A DNA stretch of 46,448 nt from Solirubrobacterales bacterium (GTDB taxonomy: Bacteria; Actinomycetota; Thermoleophilia; Solirubrobacterales; Solirubrobacteraceae), in contig PLES01000064.1 of assembly GCA_003137075.1 (NCBI GenBank), positions 33,349 through 79,796 on the forward strand, in the 5' to 3' direction. Below, one piece after another: positions 8,831 through 16,027 of the stretch. The notes under the pieces are model-generated. The model was given only the letters and a program-made list of their open reading frames with translations, was not told where the DNA came from and did not search any database. Positions within the stretch are counted from its first letter, which is position 1. Every line of letters starts with the position of its first letter. The position numbers and the translations under genes were made by a program.

Positions 8831-9322
8831 CTAAACGATCGTGAAGGACGTGCCCGTCACATCTGAAGCGAAGCGCACGCTCGAGGACGGTGAGATCTCG
8901 ATCCCACATGACGATGCCCAGCAGCCGTAGACGGTGTAGTCGCCCGACGAGTAACCACTGCGGTAAGCCCAGGAGCCGGTCGAGGTTCCGGCGCTGCCGT
9001 AGAAGCCCTGATCTGCGTAGGGGGCCTTGTTCGTCTGGTAACAGGCATCCCCGGTATTGCAGACGTTGTGTGTGGAGATGTCGCTGCTGATGCCTGAGTT
9101 GGCCGCGGTGACCGAGAGCAGATCCCCGGTGGTTGGGTCCATGAGCACGTTGATCGGACTGCCTGAGTTGAGCAGCACCACCTCTGCTGGGGTCAAAGAC
9201 TGCAGCTGCGCGGGCGTCGGCGTCTCCGCCGTGGGTGGCGAGGCGGCATCGGAGGTGGTCGCTAGGCACGTGGCTGCGGCAGATACGACTACCGCTACGA
9301 CGGAAAGACTCTTGAGGCGCAT
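8831..9322 (-). CDS. Secreted small protein with four Cys and a PxxVLMDPTTGxLLSV motif
   Basis: 163 residues. A signal peptide covers about residues 1-27 (MRLK, hydrophobic core, cleavage near DAA). The mature region has LTPAEVVLLNSG, then PINVLMDPTTGDLLSV, then a Gly/Ser/Tyr-rich part with four cysteines (VCNTGDACYQ and YGCWASSCG) that could form two disulfides, and a beta-like tail. The DPTTG segment closely matches the C-terminal part of the divergent PadR-linked membrane protein (PTRILLDPKTGKVLSI). It is probably exported and may be a peptide toxin, signal or inhibitor; that is speculation. The PadR pair is divergent, so co-regulation is plausible. Confidence 0.7.
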   Translation of the reverse strand: MRLKSLSVVAVVVSAAATCLATTSDAASPPTAETPTPAQLQSLTPAEVVLLNSGSPINVLMDPTTGDLLSVTAANSGISSDISTHNVCNTGDACYQTNKAPYADQGFYGSAGTSTGSWAYRSGYSSGDYTVYGCWASSCGIEISPSSSVRFASDVTGTSFTIV

Positions 9323-9366
9323 CTCTTGTCCGCTCTATGGTTGGTTTAGTACGGCCCAAGATACAA

Positions 9367-9458
9367 CGGTGAGCGGTATATCGCTAAGAGTAATCTGCAG
9401 ACACAGCGATTGGGTGGCGTCGCAGGTCTGGTTGTCGTACGGCGAGCGGTGTATCGTT
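9367..9458. promoter_or_regulatory. Two direct repeats, candidate PadR operator sites
   Basis: Copies at 9367-9385 and 9440-9458 fit the consensus CGGYGAGCGGTRTATCGYT with three differences. Their starts are 73 bp apart, about seven helical turns, and they lie in the gap between the secreted-protein gene and padR. The first copy contains a near-palindromic AGCGGTATATCGCT. The second overlaps a possible -10 (TATCGT, 9452-9457) of the PadR pair. Binding by PadR is inferred from position. Confidence 0.5.
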
Positions 9459-9464
9459 CGCCAC

Positions 9465-9488
9465 GCGCCGCCACCACGGTGGCGGCGC
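9465..9488. promoter_or_regulatory. 24-bp palindrome before padR
   Basis: GCGCCGCCACC, AC, GGTGGCGGCGC: 11-bp arms around two bases, 25 bp upstream of the padR ATG and 16 bp before its Shine-Dalgarno. In RNA it could fold as a 9-bp stem with a 6-nt loop. It may be an operator or a leader hairpin. Confidence 0.45.
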
Positions 9489-9513
9489 ACCATCATCCGT
9501 GTCTTGGAGTGCG

Positions 9514-9816
9514 ATGCCGATTAATCCAGTGGACCGTGGGCTGCTGATCCTGACGAGCCTCGCCGGCGGCGAGAAGCATGGCTACGCGCTGATGCAGGAC
9601 ATCGAGGAGTTCGCAGGCGTGCGTCTCGGGCCTGGATCGCTCTATGGGGCCATCTCGAGGCTTGAGTCGGAGGGGCTCGTGGAGGCACTGCCGGCAGATG
9701 ACCGGCGCCGGCCCTACCGCCTCACCCCTGCCGGCAATCGAGTCCTTCAGCAGGAGCTGTCGGCCAGCGCGAAGATCGCCGGAATCGGGCTCGGACGTCT
9801 CGCAGTTGAGGGCTGA
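9514..9816 (+). CDS. PadR-family transcriptional regulator
   Basis: 100 residues: a compact PadR protein made almost only of the winged helix (GGEKHGYALMQDIEE, then GPGSLYGAISRLESEGLVEA and the RRPYRLTPAG wing). I chose ATG 9514 over GTG 9499 because GGAG at 9505-9508 is correctly spaced. PadR proteins are usually repressors released by a small molecule or stress. The C-terminal dimerisation helix is short. Its stop overlaps the next start (ATGA), so the two proteins are made together. The repeats and palindrome just upstream are likely operator candidates. Confidence 0.88.
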   Translation: MPINPVDRGLLILTSLAGGEKHGYALMQDIEEFAGVRLGPGSLYGAISRLESEGLVEALPADDRRRPYRLTPAGNRVLQQELSASAKIAGIGLGRLAVEG

Positions 9817-10322
9817 TGCGACGGACCTTCGTGCGCGCGGCCATCTCCGTGTACCCGCCCGGTTGGCGGCGACGGTACGGCGCGGAACTCGAACAACTGG
9901 TCCTTGACGTATCGGGCGGTGGCGGTACCTCGGCGGTTGGGGACGCTCGCACAGTTCTCACGCTCGCTGCTGCGGGCGTCATCGAATGGCTGCGTCGAGT
10001 CGGGCCCAAGTCACGAACCGCGGCCTTCGCCTTGGCTGCGGGCCTTACGGCTCTGCTGGTGAATACCGTGGCGCTCAGCGTCGGCACCCAGGCGCTGGCC
10101 GCGGGAACGTGGGTCACGCTGTCGCCGTCCGCCAGAATCGGCCCGGGTGTGAGGATCACTGACAACACGGCTACGGCGCCCGGCAACCACGTGCTGGTAC
10201 TGCTGGCCCCCGGCAGCTCGAACATCGTCTCCGTCACCGGCGCACCCACGCGGATACTCCTTGACCCGAAGACCGGCAAGGTGCTCTCGATCATCAAGAT
10301 CCGTCATCCGACCCACTATTGA
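9816..10322 (+). CDS. PadR-coupled single-pass membrane protein with a DPKTG motif
   Basis: 168 residues. The N-terminus has YPPGWRRRYGAELEQLVLD, a signature I associate with proteins encoded right after small padR genes in Actinobacteria. One strong membrane segment follows (about residues 68-92), so the C-terminal 70 residues should face outside. That outer part ends with PTRILLDPKTGKVLSI, which matches the DPTTG segment of the divergent secreted protein. The gene overlaps padR by one base. It may sense, display or give immunity to the secreted partner; this is inference. No enzyme motif is seen. Confidence 0.7.
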   Translation: MRRTFVRAAISVYPPGWRRRYGAELEQLVLDVSGGGGTSAVGDARTVLTLAAAGVIEWLRRVGPKSRTAAFALAAGLTALLVNTVALSVGTQALAAGTWVTLSPSARIGPGVRITDNTATAPGNHVLVLLAPGSSNIVSVTGAPTRILLDPKTGKVLSIIKIRHPTHY

Positions 10323-10346
10323 ACCCTGTGCCGTGCGTGCGGGCGG

Positions 10347-10670
10347 CTACTTCTTGCTGACGCGCACCGCGGTGCCGTAGGCAACGACTTCGTTCATCGA
10401 GCCGGCGATCTCTGAGGAGTCGAAGCGCATCATCAGGACGGCATTTGCGCCCATTTCCTCTGCCGCTTCGCGCAGCCGCGCGACTGCGTGGTCACGGGTC
10501 TCGGTGACGAGCTTCACGTAGGCGCCGACTTCGCCGCCGACGATCGAGCGAAAGCTCGCGCCGATGTTCGAGCCGAGGTTGCGGCTGCGGACCGTGACTC
10601 CGAAGACCTCACCAAAGACCTCTTCGACCTCATAGCCGGGCAGGTCGTTGGTTGTTACGACAGTGACCAT
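10347..10670 (-). CDS. YbjQ/UPF0145 family protein
   Basis: 107 residues. It begins MVTVVTTNDLPGYEVEEVFG and has the family pattern GVTVRSRNLGSNIGASFRSIVGGEVGAYVKL and AAEEMGANAVLMMRFDSSEI. These are typical of the YbjQ / heavy-metal-binding-domain (DUF74) family, which forms oligomeric barrels of unclear role. The start at 10670 follows AAAGGAAG with a 5-nt gap, so the longer upstream frame is not used. It lies 52 bp downstream of the P450 stop on the same strand and may share that transcript. Confidence 0.85.
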   Translation of the reverse strand: MVTVVTTNDLPGYEVEEVFGEVFGVTVRSRNLGSNIGASFRSIVGGEVGAYVKLVTETRDHAVARLREAAEEMGANAVLMMRFDSSEIAGSMNEVVAYGTAVRVSKK

Positions 10671-10722
10671 GGTTGCTTCCTTTCGTCGAAGCTGGGTGGC
10701 GCAGGGAGTGGGGTGGACCTGC

Positions 10723-12096
10723 CTAGGCGACTGCTGCGACGTAATCGCTGGCCGCGGGTGCCGCCGCCGCGGCGCCGGGGCGGCGGCTGAGCACCGCCAA
10801 GCCACCGTCACCGGGAGCGAAGGCGACGCCGCGATCCTTCCAGGCTTCGCCTTCGGCATCTGTGCTCTCAAGGTCAAAGCTGCGCAGCAGCACACGCAAG
10901 ACCACGTCCATCTCCATGTGCGCGAAGGCGGCCCCGGGGCAGCGCCGCAGGCCGCCACCGAATGGGACCCAGGTGTAGGTGTCGGGTTTGACGCCGAGGA
11001 AGCGGTCGGGCTGGAACTGCAGCGGTAGCTCGAAGAAGCGTGGGTCGTGGTGGATCATGCGCGCGGCCACGACGATGTGGTGGCCCTTGGGTACAACCCA
11101 CTCGCCGAGCGGGAAGTCCTCCAGTGCGTGGCGCCCGGTGGCCGGGATCACCGGCCGGCAGCGCTGGACCTCCTGGATCGTCGCCATCCGCAGCGTGTTG
11201 CCGGCGCTCTCGTCGCGCGCCTCAGCGACCAGCCGTCGCAGGATCCAGGGGTTGCGGCGCAGCCGTTCGACTGCCCAGGCCAGTGAGGTGGCGGTGGTCT
11301 CGTGGCCGGCCGCGAGCAGTGTCAGCAACTCATCCTTGATCGCCCCGCGAGACATCGAGGAGCCGTCGTCATAGTGGGCGCGCAGCAGCATCGACATCAC
11401 GTCGTCACGCTCATCCAGGTCCGGATCCGCGAGACCCGCGTCGATCATGCGATCGATGATCGAGTCGTAGCGCTCGCGCAGCCGCTTCAGCTTGCGGCCC
11501 GGGCTGCCCGGTCCAAGGTCCCGGCGCAGCAACGGCAGCAGCGTCAGCCGTGAGGCGAGCGTGACCAGCGGCGGCAGCACCTCGGCGAGGTCGGCCAGGT
11601 CCTTCGCCTGCGCGCCGAAGACGGTGCGCAGGATCGAGTTGAGCGTGATCCGCATGAAGCCTGGCATCGTCGGGAACGACTGACCTTCGGGCCAGGCGGC
11701 CATCTCACGCTGCGCCTCGGCTTCGATGATCGCCTCGTAGCCCTTCATTCGCTCGCCATGGAAGGCGGGCAGGATCAGGCGGCGTTCGCGCAGGTGCTGC
11801 TCGCCGTCCATCGAGAACAGCGACCCGGGACCGATCAGGTCTCCGAGCGGGCTGATCTCACCGAAGACCAGGACGTCGCCCGGTGCCGTGAAGACACGCT
11901 TGACAAGGTCCGGCCGGGCGACGATCACCGACTTGCCGAAGACCGGCAGGTTCACGGTGAAGACGTCCCCGAAGCGCCGCCGCGTGCGGGTCAGGAGCTT
12001 GTCGCGGTAGAGCAGGAACAGTGCGGCCTGCATAAAGGGTGGGGCCTTGACCCCGGGCGGCAGGCGGCCGGCCGGGGTTTGCGAAGCGACGCTCAC
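10723..12096 (-). CDS. Cytochrome P450
   Basis: 457 residues. The haem ligand is C386 in FGGGLRRCPG. The I-helix oxygen-activation motif is AGHETT (263-268). The ExxR pair is E309/R312, and the PERF-like region is FQPDRF. No N-terminal membrane anchor stands out, and no ferredoxin or reductase gene is adjacent, so the redox partner must be elsewhere. The GTG start overlaps the stop of the upstream molybdopterin oxidoreductase (GTGA), which implies coupled translation and a possible shared substrate. The C-terminus has an Ala/Pro-rich extension. Substrate unknown; the family adds one oxygen atom from O2 to an organic molecule. Confidence 0.94.
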   Translation of the reverse strand: MSVASQTPAGRLPPGVKAPPFMQAALFLLYRDKLLTRTRRRFGDVFTVNLPVFGKSVIVARPDLVKRVFTAPGDVLVFGEISPLGDLIGPGSLFSMDGEQHLRERRLILPAFHGERMKGYEAIIEAEAQREMAAWPEGQSFPTMPGFMRITLNSILRTVFGAQAKDLADLAEVLPPLVTLASRLTLLPLLRRDLGPGSPGRKLKRLRERYDSIIDRMIDAGLADPDLDERDDVMSMLLRAHYDDGSSMSRGAIKDELLTLLAAGHETTATSLAWAVERLRRNPWILRRLVAEARDESAGNTLRMATIQEVQRCRPVIPATGRHALEDFPLGEWVVPKGHHIVVAARMIHHDPRFFELPLQFQPDRFLGVKPDTYTWVPFGGGLRRCPGAAFAHMEMDVVLRVLLRSFDLESTDAEGEAWKDRGVAFAPGDGGLAVLSRRPGAAAAAPAASDYVAAVA

Positions 12097-14402
12097 GCCG
12101 AGTCTCCCGCGGAACCGACGGTGGCGGCAACGCCCGCCGCCACCGGAGCGGATGGCACCATGCGCACGATCACCGACTTAGAAGTCGGCGTGCCGCTGAT
12201 GTCGGCGGTGCTGTCGAGCGGCACCAGCGGGTTGGTCTCGGGGTAGTACGCGGCGGCGCTGCCTCGGGAGGTCGGGTAGGAGATCACGCGGAAGCGGTCG
12301 GCGTGGCGGGTGACGCCGTCGTCAGCGATGCCGAGCAGGTCGACGATGTCGCCCTCGGCCACGCCAAGCTCGGCCATGTCATCGGGGTTGACCATCACCA
12401 CCCGGCGGCCGGCGTGGATCCCGCGGTAGCGGTCGTTGAGCGCGTAGATCGTGGTGTTGTACTGGTCGTGGGAGCGCAGCGTCTGCAGGATGATCGCGCC
12501 CTGCGGAACCTCCAAGACCGCCAGTTTGTTGACGGTAATCCGGGCCTTGCCGGTCTTGGTGTTGAACTTGAGCTCGTCGCGCGGGGGATGCGGCAGCGTG
12601 AAGCCCTCGGCGATCCGCTCGTTGAAGCGGTCGAAGCCGGGAATCGCCTGTTGGATCAGGTCACGGATGCGGTCGTAATCGTCGGCCAGTTCGCGCCAGC
12701 GCAGCACGCCGACATCGCCGACCGTGTGCATCGCCAGATCGCAGAGGATCTGGACCTCGGAGCGCAGATCCGGGGAAGCGGGGTCGAGCGTGCCACTTGA
12801 GGCGTGCACGGCGCTCATCGAATCCTCGACGGTGACGAACTGGTCCTTGCCGCCGCGCGTATCGCGTTCGGTGCGGCCGAGGGTCGGGATGATCAGGCCC
12901 TCGCGGCCGTGGACCAGGTGGGAGCGGTTCGGCTTGGTACTGACGTGCACGGTCAGCCGGCAGCTGCGCAGTGCGGCCGCGGTCGCCTCGGTGTCGGGCG
13001 CGGCCGAGAGGAAGTTGCCGCCCATCGCCATGAAGACGTGGGCTTTGCCGTCGCGCATCGCGCGGATCGCGTGGACCACGTCGACCCCGTGCTCGCGAGG
13101 CATCGGGAAGCCGAGCGTCTCCTGCATGCGGTCGAGGAACTTCTCGGCCGGGCGTTCGAAGATGCCCATTGTGCGGTCGCCCTGGACGTTCGAGTGGCCA
13201 CGTACCGGGCAGACGCCGGCGCCGGGGCGTCCGATGTTCCCGCGCAGCAGCAGGAAGTTGACGACCTCGCGGATCGTCGCCACCGAGTTCTTGTGCTGGG
13301 TCAGCCCCATCGCCCAGCAGACGATCGTGCGTTTCGAGCCGGCGGCGTAGGCCGTGAACGCGTCGATCTGGGCTTCGGAGAGCCCGGTGGCTCTATGCAC
13401 CACATCGGGGTCGAGGTCGGTCAGGTGGCCGGTCAGCGCCTCGAAACCGTCGGTGTGCCGCTCGATGAAGCTGTGGTCGACCTGGTCGCGCTCGATCAGG
13501 CGCTTGTTGACGGCCTGGAAGAACGCCAGATCGCCGTTGAGCTTGATCGGCAGGTGCAGGTCGCAGAGCTCGCGGCCCAGCCCGAGCATGCCGCGCGGCG
13601 TCTGGGGGTTGTTGAAGCGCGTCATCCCCGCCTCGGGCAGCGGGTTGATCGAGATGATCTTCGCGCCCCGGCTCTTGGCTATGTCCAGCGCGCTCAGCAT
13701 GCGCGGGTGGTTGGTGCCGGGGTTCTGGCCGACGACCACGAGCAGGTCGGCGTCGTGGATGTCCTCCAGCGTGACGCTGCCCTTGCCGATCCCGATCGTC
13801 TCGCCCAGGGCGCTGCCGCTCGACTCGTGGCACATGTTCGAGCAGTCCGGCAGGTTGTTGGTGCCCATCGCCCGCACCAGCGCCTGGTAAAGGAAGGCGG
13901 CCTCGTTGCTGGTGCGCCCGGAGGTGTAGAAGATCGACTCGTCCGGCGAGTTGAGCTCTTGCAGGCGGTCGGCGATCAGTTGATAGGCGTTGTCCCAGCT
14001 GATCGGGCGGTAGTGAGTGTCGCCAGGCGCGACGTAGAGCGGCTCGGTCAGGCGGCCGAGCTTGCCGATCCAGTAGTCCGAGTGAGCCTCCATGTCGGCG
14101 ACGCTGTGCCGGTCAAAGAGGTGCGGTGTCGCCCGCGCCTTGGTGCTCTCCTCGGCCACGGCCTTGGCACCGTTCTCGCAGAACTCGGCGGCGTTGCGAT
14201 GGCCTTCGGGATCGGGCCAGGCACAGCCGGGGCAGTCGAAGCCGTGGTGCTGGTTCAGGCGGGTGAGCGTTGAGAGCGTGCGCTTCGGGCCCATCTGGGT
14301 GAGCGCGTGCCGCATCGCGCTCGCGACCGCAGGCAGACCGGCCGCGTGGTGCTGCGGCTTTCCAGGCCCGCGGGGGAAGTCGTTGCCGTGGTCTTCCTTC
14401 AC
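12093..14402 (-). CDS. FdhF/YdeP-family molybdopterin oxidoreductase
   Basis: 769 residues. The N-terminus has an iron-sulfur motif C57-x2-C60-x14-C75 in GFDCPGCAWPDPEG. A long molybdopterin-binding region follows, with VVVGQNPGTNHPRML and WAMGLTQHKNSV, and a C-terminal dinucleotide-binding domain (LRSHDQYNTTIYALNDRYRG). C191 in NMCHESSG aligns with the Sec/Cys that binds Mo in formate dehydrogenase H. This is the YdeP-type family (TIGR01701-like), which has few tested substrates. The start is GTG at 14402 with AGAAG directly beside it, so the exact start is uncertain. It overlaps the downstream P450 gene. No FdhD or iron-sulfur partner subunit is adjacent. Confidence 0.92.
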   Translation of the reverse strand: MKEDHGNDFPRGPGKPQHHAAGLPAVASAMRHALTQMGPKRTLSTLTRLNQHHGFDCPGCAWPDPEGHRNAAEFCENGAKAVAEESTKARATPHLFDRHSVADMEAHSDYWIGKLGRLTEPLYVAPGDTHYRPISWDNAYQLIADRLQELNSPDESIFYTSGRTSNEAAFLYQALVRAMGTNNLPDCSNMCHESSGSALGETIGIGKGSVTLEDIHDADLLVVVGQNPGTNHPRMLSALDIAKSRGAKIISINPLPEAGMTRFNNPQTPRGMLGLGRELCDLHLPIKLNGDLAFFQAVNKRLIERDQVDHSFIERHTDGFEALTGHLTDLDPDVVHRATGLSEAQIDAFTAYAAGSKRTIVCWAMGLTQHKNSVATIREVVNFLLLRGNIGRPGAGVCPVRGHSNVQGDRTMGIFERPAEKFLDRMQETLGFPMPREHGVDVVHAIRAMRDGKAHVFMAMGGNFLSAAPDTEATAAALRSCRLTVHVSTKPNRSHLVHGREGLIIPTLGRTERDTRGGKDQFVTVEDSMSAVHASSGTLDPASPDLRSEVQILCDLAMHTVGDVGVLRWRELADDYDRIRDLIQQAIPGFDRFNERIAEGFTLPHPPRDELKFNTKTGKARITVNKLAVLEVPQGAIILQTLRSHDQYNTTIYALNDRYRGIHAGRRVVMVNPDDMAELGVAEGDIVDLLGIADDGVTRHADRFRVISYPTSRGSAAAYYPETNPLVPLDSTADISGTPTSKSVIVRMVPSAPVAAGVAATVGSAGDSA

Positions 14403-14438
14403 CTTCTAGGAAGCGTACCCCTCGCTGGCGCGGGGCAT

Positions 14439-14450
14439 GCGCAATTGCGC
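14439..14450. promoter_or_regulatory. 12-bp palindrome upstream of the YdeP-type gene
   Basis: GCGCAATTGCGC is perfectly symmetric and lies 36 bp upstream of the GTG start. It is in the right place for an operator. No regulator gene is nearby. Confidence 0.35.
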
Positions 14451-14459
14451 TTACTGGGC

Positions 14460-14508
14460 GAACGTTGTGAATTCGCTTCGGACAGTGCGAAGCGAATTCA
14501 CAACGTTC
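14460..14508 (-). terminator. 21-bp perfect inverted repeat
   Basis: The arms at 14460-14480 and 14488-14508 are perfectly complementary over 21 bp, around the loop GACAGTG. Each arm contains GAATTC. It lies 28 nt past the cupin stop and before the next leftward gene, so a terminator for the ROK-cupin operon is the simplest reading. No T-tract follows. Confidence 0.65.
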
Positions 14509-14536
14509 CGCTCGAGCTGACCCTCGCGCAGCAGCT

Positions 14537-14995
14537 TCAGCCGTCGAGCAGCCACTCGACGTTATGGCGCGGACCGGCTTCGAGCATGCGCTCGATCAGC
14601 TCCGGGGTCACCGGCGGTGGCGGCGCGTCCGTGCTGGTGACCGGTGTGCAGACCTCACGGAACCAGCCCTCCATCCCGGCCGGCGTGTAGATCGCGATCA
14701 TGCGCGCGGTGCCGTCGCCGGTGTTGGCGTACGAATGCGCGGTGCCCTTGGGCACGAACACCGACTCGCCGGTGCCGACCTCGCGCGACTCGCCGTCCAT
14801 CGTGAACGAGACCGAGCCCTCAGTTATGTAGAAGAGCTCGTCCTCGGCGAGGTGACGGTGCGGAGGCGGCCCGCCGCCGGCTCCGATCACGCAGTCCATC
14901 GCGAACATCGAGCCACCGGACTCCTCGCCGGTGACCAGGAACGTGTAGTAGTCGCCCGGCCCCCAGAAGTTGCGTCCGCTTGCGCTCATCGTCAC
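14537..14995 (-). CDS. Cupin-domain protein
   Basis: 152 residues forming a single cupin barrel. Motif 1 is GPPPHRHLAEDELFYITEG, with two His and a Glu, and motif 2 is PKGTAHSYANTGDG; together they supply a normal metal site. The tail (TPELIERMLEAGPRHNVEW) is helical. GTG 14995 overlaps the ROK kinase stop, while ATG 14989 is an equally good start; the difference is two residues. It is translated with the ROK kinase upstream. It may be a sugar isomerase, dioxygenase-like or ligand-binding cupin; the sequence alone does not decide. Confidence 0.83.
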   Translation of the reverse strand: MTMSASGRNFWGPGDYYTFLVTGEESGGSMFAMDCVIGAGGGPPPHRHLAEDELFYITEGSVSFTMDGESREVGTGESVFVPKGTAHSYANTGDGTARMIAIYTPAGMEGWFREVCTPVTSTDAPPPPVTPELIERMLEAGPRHNVEWLLDG

Positions 14996-15969
14996 CCGCG
15001 TGCCAGCAGTGCCGCGCCAAGCGCCCCACCGAGGTCGCCAAGCCCGACCAGGTGCACGTCCGGGGGCTGATGGCCGGGGAAGAGGTGGTCGGCCATCTCG
15101 GCTTTGATCTTCTCGACATAGGGCTCGCCGAAGCGCACGCCGAGTCCGCCCCCGATCAGCACCGCCGGTACGTCCAGCAGGTTCATCGCCGAGGCGATCC
15201 CGACGCCGAGTGCGACAACCGCCTCGTCGATCAGCTTGACCGCCAGATCGTCACCCTGCTCGACCGCTGCCGCCCAGATGGCGCTGGTGAAGCGCTCACG
15301 GCCCTTGTGTTCCATGATCTTGATCAGGTCGCTCTTGTGGCCGTCCTTGATCTTCGCGCGGGCGCGAGCCTCCATCGCGGCGCGCCCGGCGTAAGCCTCG
15401 AGACAGCCCTTGTTGCCGCACGGGCACTTGCGCCCGCCGCGCTCTACGACCATGTGGCCGATCTCGCCAGCGCCGCCGCGGCCTTTCCAGAGCTTGCCGT
15501 CGAGGATCAGGCCGCCGCCCACGCCGGTGCCCCAGAAAACTCCGATCAGCGAGTGGTAAGGCCGTCCCGCTCCGAGCTCGAACTCGGCGTCGATTCCGAC
15601 CTGGACGTCGTTGCCCAGAAAGACGGGGGTCCCGAGCTGCTCAGAGAGCGTCGGTCCCAGCTCAAAGCTTCCATCCCAACCGGGCAGGTTGCGCGCGCTG
15701 GCGACGGTGCCGTTGGCGGCGTTGATCGCGCCGGGCGAGCCAACGCCGACACCCTTTAGCGCGTTGGGAGTTGTGCCCGCCGCCTTCGCGGCCTCGCCCA
15801 TCGCCGCGGCCATCTCTTTGGCCACGTCAGCGGGGCTGCCGCTGATCGGCGTCGGGTGGCGCGCCGAACCAAGCACCTTGTTGTCCGCGTTTACGACGAT
15901 CGCCTCGATCTTCGTACCGCCGAGATCGATGCCGCCGCGCAAGTCCGCTACGCCGTTAGCCGTTCCCAT
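14992..15969 (-). CDS. ROK-family sugar kinase, glucokinase-like
   Basis: 325 residues. The ATP motif DLGGTK is at 15-20, the catalytic Asp is likely D121 in GNDV, and GTGVGGG is at 147-153. The zinc site is GEIGH (H172) plus C182, C184 and C189 in CPCGNKGCLEAYAG. This is the full ROK set, so an active hexose or N-acetylhexosamine kinase is expected; glucose is the most common substrate. No DNA-binding N-terminus is present, so it is not a ROK repressor. The ATG at 15969 has a strong GGGAGG 8 nt upstream. It is divergent from pabBC across 58 bp and overlaps the downstream cupin gene. Confidence 0.9.
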   Translation of the reverse strand: MGTANGVADLRGGIDLGGTKIEAIVVNADNKVLGSARHPTPISGSPADVAKEMAAAMGEAAKAAGTTPNALKGVGVGSPGAINAANGTVASARNLPGWDGSFELGPTLSEQLGTPVFLGNDVQVGIDAEFELGAGRPYHSLIGVFWGTGVGGGLILDGKLWKGRGGAGEIGHMVVERGGRKCPCGNKGCLEAYAGRAAMEARARAKIKDGHKSDLIKIMEHKGRERFTSAIWAAAVEQGDDLAVKLIDEAVVALGVGIASAMNLLDVPAVLIGGGLGVRFGEPYVEKIKAEMADHLFPGHQPPDVHLVGLGDLGGALGAALLARG

Positions 15970-16027
15970 CGTCAGACCTCCCAGGTCGCAGAGCTGCTTG
16001 CTCTGGCGCCATCGTAGGCTGTCATGC

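Noticed and set aside
8142-9359. 405-residue minus-strand ORF
   Set aside because: It crosses two better-supported genes and the promoter gap; it has no signal, motif or ribosome site.
12804-14273. 489-residue plus-strand ORF
   Set aside because: Antisense shadow of the YdeP-type oxidoreductase; GC-rich third positions keep this frame open.
15611-16027. N-terminal extension of the pabBC frame
   Set aside because: It is antisense to the ROK kinase, whose start and Shine-Dalgarno are clear.
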